Shown: positions 59,952-64,000 of the stretch, piece after piece
How the letters are laid out: every line of letters begins with the position of its first letter
Position numbering within the stretch: position 1 is the stretch's first letter
DNA from: RGIG8050 sp045588915
Lineage (GTDB): Bacteria; Bacillota; Clostridia; Christensenellales; UBA1242
DNA: 64,000 bases
Assembly (NCBI GenBank): GCA_045588915.1
Contig: JAZNFA010000004.1
Span: 1-64,000 of the forward strand
Reading direction: 5' to 3'
Notes under the pieces: model-generated
Database searches by the model: none
What the model was told of the DNA's origin: nothing
Seen by the model: only the letters and a program-made list of their open reading frames with translations
Program-made: the position numbers and the translations under genes

Positions 59952-60461
59952 TTACGCCCCAGAAACTTTAACCATTGAAGGTCGTAACACGTGTCCGTGG
60001 AAAGTAAAACCAGTTTGCCATTCTTCTAAAATCATATCTGGTTTAACTCCGTCAACCTTTTCCACGGCAACAGCATTGTGCAACTTTGGATCAAATGGTT
60101 GGTCTTTCGTTGCAATGACTTCAATGCCTAATTTTTGGAAAAGTTCGTCTAATTTTTTACGGATAATTTCAAATCCCGCTAAGTCGGCTGGATCAGCAAT
60201 TTTTTTACCAGCTTCCACGACACCATCAAAAATCGGCAAAAGCAAATTGATAACGTACGACTGTCCATCTTGGAACGCAGCAGTTACAGCATTTTGATTA
60301 CGGCGTTTATAGTTTTCAAATTCTGCTTTTTGATATTTTGCCAAATCTAAATTTTCTTTTACTTTGGCTTCTAATTCTGCAATTAACTTTGCCGTATCAG
60401 ACACTGCTTCAGCCGCTGTTGCTTCTTCCGTAGTTTCAGTAGCTTCATTTTTTTCCTTCAT
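59952..60461 (-). CDS. grpE: Nucleotide exchange factor GrpE
   Basis: 169 aa. N-terminal coiled coil (~20-65, AELEAKVKENLDLAKYQKAE) with YKRRNQN, then the beta domain (LHNAVAVEKVDG, GFTFHGHVLRPSMVKVS). Releases ADP from DnaK. Overlaps the end of hrcA by 17 bp. Confidence 0.95.
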   Translation of the reverse strand: MKEKNEATETTEEATAAEAVSDTAKLIAELEAKVKENLDLAKYQKAEFENYKRRNQNAVTAAFQDGQSYVINLLLPIFDGVVEAGKKIADPADLAGFEIIRKKLDELFQKLGIEVIATKDQPFDPKLHNAVAVEKVDGVKPDMILEEWQTGFTFHGHVLRPSMVKVSGA

Positions 60462-61497
60462 CTTTACCTCCTGTTTGATTAGTTAATAAACGTTGTTCTT
60501 TGGTTTGCGACAACAACGCGTACAAGGCGATAATCAATTGTTTGTAATCAATGCGATCAGGACCAACTAAACCAATACTTGCAACATTTTCCCCACACAC
60601 ATTGTAGTTAAACTTAATGATTGAACTATCAGCTAACAATTGGTCATCAATTTCAGCACCAATTACCACCGTATCTTCAGCATCTAAGGCTTTACACATT
60701 GTGGCATCATCACTCACAGCTTTACTAATTTGACGTACTCTTTCAATATCGTTGTATTCAGGAATTTCCAACAATTTGATGGTATTCAAATTACGGTCAA
60801 TGTTGGTGTCAATGAATTTTTCCAACTGTCGACTAATACTTTGGCACAGCTCACCGAAAAATGTTAAATCTTTTTTAATACTTTCGGCAATGGTCGTAAG
60901 GTTGTCTAACATTTGTTGTAAAGTCAAACCACGAACTTTTGTATTGAGCGCCGCACTTGCATCTTCGGCTTGCTTGTTCGTTAATGGTTCCATTGTATGT
61001 AAAGTACCATTCAAGCTGCCTGCACTGGTCTTAATTAAAATCATTGTGTCACCTTCCAAAAGTGGAACTAACATCACATCAACCACGTGCAAAGTTGCAA
61101 AATTAGTTTTTACGACAACTGGCAAATTAAAAGCCTCTGTAATTTTTTCGGTTAAATTTTGAACAATATTTGGAAGACTTTGCACACGTTCGGAAACCGT
61201 ATTTGCGGCGAAAGATAATTCTCCTGCTTTAATATTCATTTCGCCCAAAACTTTATTTACATAAGCACGATAACCGGTAGTTGTTGGCACACGCCCACCA
61301 CTGGTATGCACTTGACGTAAATAGCCCATTTGTTCCAACGTCTTCAAATCGTTCCGTATAGTTGCCGATGATTTAGTTAAATCGCCACGACTCGCTAATG
61401 TGCCCGAAGCAATCGGAACAGCATTACGAATATACTCTTCAACGCTAATCATAAGCAAACTCTCTAACCTACTCGACAGTTTTGACATTGCTAGCAT
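60445..61497 (-). CDS. hrcA: Heat-inducible transcription repressor HrcA
   Basis: 350 aa. N-terminal winged helix (SSATIRNDLKTLEQMGYL, TSGGRVPTTTGYRAYV), GAF-like middle domain and C-terminal VGPDRIDYKQLIIAL. It represses heat-shock genes through CIRCE. Start ATG 61497 is 3 nt after GGAGG and ATG 61488 is 12 nt after it; both are possible. A CIRCE-like dyad covers the ribosome binding site, so the operon is probably autoregulated. Confidence 0.94.
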   Translation of the reverse strand: MLAMSKLSSRLESLLMISVEEYIRNAVPIASGTLASRGDLTKSSATIRNDLKTLEQMGYLRQVHTSGGRVPTTTGYRAYVNKVLGEMNIKAGELSFAANTVSERVQSLPNIVQNLTEKITEAFNLPVVVKTNFATLHVVDVMLVPLLEGDTMILIKTSAGSLNGTLHTMEPLTNKQAEDASAALNTKVRGLTLQQMLDNLTTIAESIKKDLTFFGELCQSISRQLEKFIDTNIDRNLNTIKLLEIPEYNDIERVRQISKAVSDDATMCKALDAEDTVVIGAEIDDQLLADSSIIKFNYNVCGENVASIGLVGPDRIDYKQLIIALYALLSQTKEQRLLTNQTGGKDEGKK

Positions 61498-61517
61498 TCA
61501 CCTCCTTGTACTGCTAA
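61491..61517. promoter_or_regulatory. Degenerate CIRCE operator over the hrcA start
   Basis: On the minus strand TTAGCAGTA-N9-GAATGCTAG compares with CIRCE TTAGCACTC-N9-GAGTGCTAA, 7 of 9 matches in each arm with exact spacing. The nine central bases carry the AGGAGGT ribosome binding site. Confidence 0.65.
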
Positions 61518-61545
61518 TATTATATGCAAATTTTAGCAATGTCAA
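61517..61545 (-). promoter_or_regulatory. Promoter of hrcA-grpE-dnaK-dnaJ
   Basis: TTGACA (61540-61545), 17-nt spacer, TAATAT (61517-61522). Extra half sites TTGCTAA/TTAGCAA flank the -35 (to about 61559), perhaps additional HrcA contacts. Confidence 0.6.
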
Positions 61546-61581
61546 CCCTTTTTTGCTAATTTTTTTTATTATTGCTATTTT

Positions 61582-62376
61582 TTAATATAATCCCCATTCG
61601 GCAAGTTTTTCAAAACCACCGATTTGACGAATATATTCTTGTGCAATTTTCACGATTTCAACATAAGGCTTTCCGTCAACAGTAGTATCGCCAATCGCAC
61701 AAGATAGCTCAACTGTTTTACCTTTTGCCTGAGCTTGCAGGAAAGCATAAATGTTAATACTTACATCTGCCTTTGATAAGTCCTTACCATGAATGCCACC
61801 ACCGGTTACACTGTGGCCTAAATCACTTCCTAATTTACGATTAGTTGCACCCGTATCCACATCAGTTCCACCTGTCCAATCACCCAAAGGATTAACCATA
61901 GTTTCATAACCAGCATCTGTATAACGCTTTTGCAAAACTTCACTGCTTGCATTACTTTGGCAAATAACCAATTTCTTGCCATCTAAAATATATTTACCAT
62001 CATAAGGATAATCGGCATAAATTTCACGTGCAATCGCAGACAAAGATTTTTCTTCATCTGTTAATGGCACACCTTTAAAAATACCGTTATCCCCACAACG
62101 TAAACCCTCACTTTGATTCAAAGCTAAAAATTCATCCTGTGGTACAACTTTCAAAATTACTTTTAAATTACCTGCAATACGACGTACAATATTTAAAATT
62201 TCTTTTTTTGGTAATTTAACACTGGTTTCCATAATAATGGTACAGACCCCGTGCCCTGCTAAAACTTCAACAGCAATGCGTGGATTCTCATCTAACTCAT
62301 ACGCCAAATCAACAATCGCACCAGCAATACAATCTGCAACTTTATCTGGATGAGATGGATTAACTTTTTCTATCAT
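61582..62376 (-). CDS. metK: S-adenosylmethionine synthetase, compact form
   Basis: 264 aa against ~390. Recognisable MAT motifs: SHPDKVADCIAGAIVD near the start, RCGDNGIF in place of the GCGDQG loop, and the C-terminal block GATNRKLGSDLGHSVTGGG with IHGKDLSKADVSINIYA, which binds ATP and metal. Large parts between are missing. The order of motifs is normal, so this is a trimmed enzyme and not a fragment. ATG 62376 follows AAAGGAATATTACAA; the longer frame runs through tRNA-Pro. Confidence 0.85.
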   Translation of the reverse strand: MIEKVNPSHPDKVADCIAGAIVDLAYELDENPRIAVEVLAGHGVCTIIMETSVKLPKKEILNIVRRIAGNLKVILKVVPQDEFLALNQSEGLRCGDNGIFKGVPLTDEEKSLSAIAREIYADYPYDGKYILDGKKLVICQSNASSEVLQKRYTDAGYETMVNPLGDWTGGTDVDTGATNRKLGSDLGHSVTGGGIHGKDLSKADVSINIYAFLQAQAKGKTVELSCAIGDTTVDGKPYVEIVKIAQEYIRQIGGFEKLAEWGLY

Positions 62377-62417
62377 TTGTAATATTCCTTTTAACCGGGT
62401 TCGAGCTTTTTTTACTA

Positions 62418-62492
62418 TGGTCGGGGTGGCGGGAATTGAACCCACTGCCTCTTGCACCCGAAACAAGCGCGATACCGATTCGCTACACCCCG
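62418..62492 (-). tRNA. tRNA-Pro (anticodon CGG)
   Basis: Acceptor CGGGGTG/CACCCCG, anticodon stem CTTGT/GCAAG with loop TTCGGGT (anticodon CGG), T-loop GTTCAATTC, discriminator A and encoded CCA. metK follows 42 bp downstream on the same strand without a clear terminator. Confidence 0.92.
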
Positions 62493-62578
62493 TTCACGAT
62501 ATGCTAACACAAATCAGTTGACGAAGCAATAACTTTATGAAAAACTGGGTTACTTTACTATTTATTAGGAGTTAACAT

Positions 62579-63568
62579 ATGAAAAATTGGTTAAGGGTTT
62601 TTATCCTCTGCTGTATTTGTGTTTTCATAAGTTTTACCTTTGCTGCTTGCGATACTGCAGTTAAAGCTTTTGAGTCCGAAAAAGCTGAAGAACCGACAAT
62701 CCAAGACCCAATCGACAATGAAAATACATTACCCCAAGAACCAAATACACCGGACAACCCAGAGATTATTGCCCCAATTGAACCACCAGTAGTTGAATTA
62801 CCCTGTGAACATAAATTTGGTGAATGGTTTAGCATCAAAGCACCAACCTGTACCGAACCAGGCTTAAAGCAACGAGATTGTCAAAACTGTGCCGAATACG
62901 AACAACAAACAATAGATTCACTTGGTCACGATTATAATCTTATCGAAACAATAGAACCAACTTGTACCGAGTCTGGCACACAAAGGTTTGAATGTAAACA
63001 CTGCCACGATACAAAAGATGAAATACTTCCTGCCACAGGTCATCAACACATTATCACTGTAATCGAGCCAGATTGCACCAACCAAGGCTACACACATCAC
63101 TTATGTCATTGTGGTGATGAATATACTGATAACGAAAAACCAGCAAATGGACATATAATTGACGAAAACACACATAAATGTATAAATTGTGATTTTACAG
63201 AAGCACCAACCATTTCGCCAATTGAAAACATTCAAGATTCTTATTGGCACGTCCAAGGTAAAACTTATGTCATTTACTTCGAGACATTAAACGGCAACAA
63301 AGGTACTTACATTTCTTATAAAGCTGAACTAAATACAGACAAAACTTTAAAAACCATTACCAATGTTACTCATAAATATGAAGGTACTTTTGAAATTGTT
63401 GGTAATACCATAAATTTTATAGATACCACACTTAGCAATGATGAATACAATGGTCCCTATGCAAATTATACTCTAACCTACTCAGCCGATAATGATACAT
63501 TTACACTTAATGGTTCTTTTATAAATGATAATAGCACTTGGATTTTTGTGGGGTATGGTTTATTATAA
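62579..63568 (+). CDS. Lipoprotein with cysteine-pair repeats
   Basis: 329 aa. Signal peptide with lipobox FAAC (cleavage before Cys ~24), then a Pro/Glu-rich spacer (~38-75). At least three repeats follow of the form PTCTExGxxxxxCxxC...GH (residues ~85-190), a zinc-ribbon-like surface repeat common in gut Bacillota. The C-terminal ~120 residues form a beta-rich domain (YFETLNGNKGTYISYKAEL). Probably exposed on the outer face of the membrane; function unknown. TAGGAG precedes the ATG. Confidence 0.75.
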   Translation: MKNWLRVFILCCICVFISFTFAACDTAVKAFESEKAEEPTIQDPIDNENTLPQEPNTPDNPEIIAPIEPPVVELPCEHKFGEWFSIKAPTCTEPGLKQRDCQNCAEYEQQTIDSLGHDYNLIETIEPTCTESGTQRFECKHCHDTKDEILPATGHQHIITVIEPDCTNQGYTHHLCHCGDEYTDNEKPANGHIIDENTHKCINCDFTEAPTISPIENIQDSYWHVQGKTYVIYFETLNGNKGTYISYKAELNTDKTLKTITNVTHKYEGTFEIVGNTINFIDTTLSNDEYNGPYANYTLTYSADNDTFTLNGSFINDNSTWIFVGYGLL

Positions 63569-63569
63569 T

Positions 63570-64000
63570 ATGATGAATTTAAAACAAATTATTGAACAAC
63601 GCTTAAGAACAATTGAACCATCTGCTACTCTTTCAATTAGCGAAAAAGCAGATTTTCAATGTAATACAGCTTTTACACTTGCTAAGGCACAACGTCAAAA
63701 TCCCAATGTGATTGCAACACAAATTGCCGAACAATGGAACGCACAAAACAGCGATTTAGCAACAGCATCGGTTATTGGTGGTTTTATCAACTTCACAGTC
63801 AACGATTTACAATGGCAAAAACTGGCTGAATTCATCATTAACAACAAAAAATTACCATTACCAACACAAGCTCCACGTACCGTATTTTTTGATTATGGTG
63901 GCGCAAACACAGCCAAAGAATTACACATCGGACATTTACGTTCCCCCATTATTGGTGAAGCCTTAAAAAGAGTATTCCAAGCTTTTGGACATCAAACAAT
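63570..64000 (+). CDS. argS: Arginyl-tRNA synthetase, 5' part
   Basis: The first ~143 residues are present; the gene runs off the window. The N-terminal additional domain (IIEQRLRTIEPSAT...) is followed by the class I signature FDYGGANTAKELHIGHLRS (HIGH), unique to ArgRS in this context, and GEALKRVFQAFGH. Two ATGs in tandem (63570, 63573) start 1 bp after the lipoprotein stop with no obvious Shine-Dalgarno site. Confidence 0.93.
   Translation, partial: MMNLKQIIEQRLRTIEPSATLSISEKADFQCNTAFTLAKAQRQNPNVIATQIAEQWNAQNSDLATASVIGGFINFTVNDLQWQKLAEFIINNKKLPLPTQAPRTVFFDYGGANTAKELHIGHLRSPIIGEALKRVFQAFGHQT

Noticed and set aside
62394..62405. GGGTTCGAG resembling a second tRNA T-loop before metK
   Set aside because: No matching acceptor, D or anticodon arms can be drawn around it.
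1..64000. CRISPR arrays, rRNA genes, replication origin
   Set aside because: No regularly spaced repeats, rRNA segments or DnaA-box clusters were seen.

Overview
The window looks like a chromosomal segment of an anaerobic, endospore-forming, AT-rich Bacillota of the Clostridia type. Evidence: spoIVA, an intact sigK, spoVAC-spoVAD-spoVAE, gpr and a Spo0A-type DNA-binding protein (sporulation and germination), class III ribonucleotide reductase with its radical-SAM activase (anaerobic life), and Bacillota gene neighbourhoods (hrcA-grpE-dnaK-dnaJ, rsmH-ftsL-PBP, rpsT/gpr, pnp/ylxY/mlpA, der-plsY-spoIVA). I cannot place it more finely. A recurrent theme is shortened or altered housekeeping proteins: ValRS, MetK, GroEL, GPR, an IlvD homologue, a CTP synthase without its glutaminase cysteine, and a Spo0A-type protein without a receiver domain.

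Layout. 1-4.5 kb is accessory: a cut-off radical-SAM gene with a 5' frameshift, a Nudix hydrolase, then a small mobile unit (structured leader, sigma-like regulator, 33-aa ORF, large serine recombinase). 4.6-10.2 kb holds two divergent tRNA-Ser genes, a DegV protein, two unknown proteins, archaeal-type AspRS, AsnRS and tRNA-Asn. 10.2-21 kb holds an acidic zinc-ribbon protein, the receiver-less Spo0A-type protein, pyrG, an M1 peptidase, an IlvD-like protein, a TtcA-like protein, tRNA-Thr, a double-length ThyX-like protein, SDR and MazG-like proteins, rpsT and gpr. 21-39 kb holds gyrA (with a ~330-residue acidic N-terminal extension), gyrB, nrdDG, valS, ftsK, mlpA, ylxY and pnp. 39-44.7 kb is a compact virion-assembly and DNA-packaging cassette (terminase, portal, scaffold, capsid, connector-like genes) with no integrase, replication or lysis genes, placed just downstream of sigK. 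45-53 kb holds sigK, spoIVA, plsY, der, a dCMP-deaminase-like protein, groES-groEL and spoVA. 53-62.5 kb holds a SpoVD/FtsI-type PBP, an ftsL-like gene, rsmH, the dnaK operon, a compact metK and tRNA-Pro. The window ends with a repeat lipoprotein and the start of argS.

Transcription and translation. Many first-in-operon genes have a clear -35/-10 promoter whose -10 ends only 6-9 nt before the ATG, with no Shine-Dalgarno, so their mRNAs should be leaderless. Operon-internal genes, the mobile unit and the capsid cassette have ordinary Shine-Dalgarno sites. Two divergent promoter pairs (tRNA-Ser/tRNA-Ser and tRNA-Asn/asnS) overlap at the -35 hexamer.
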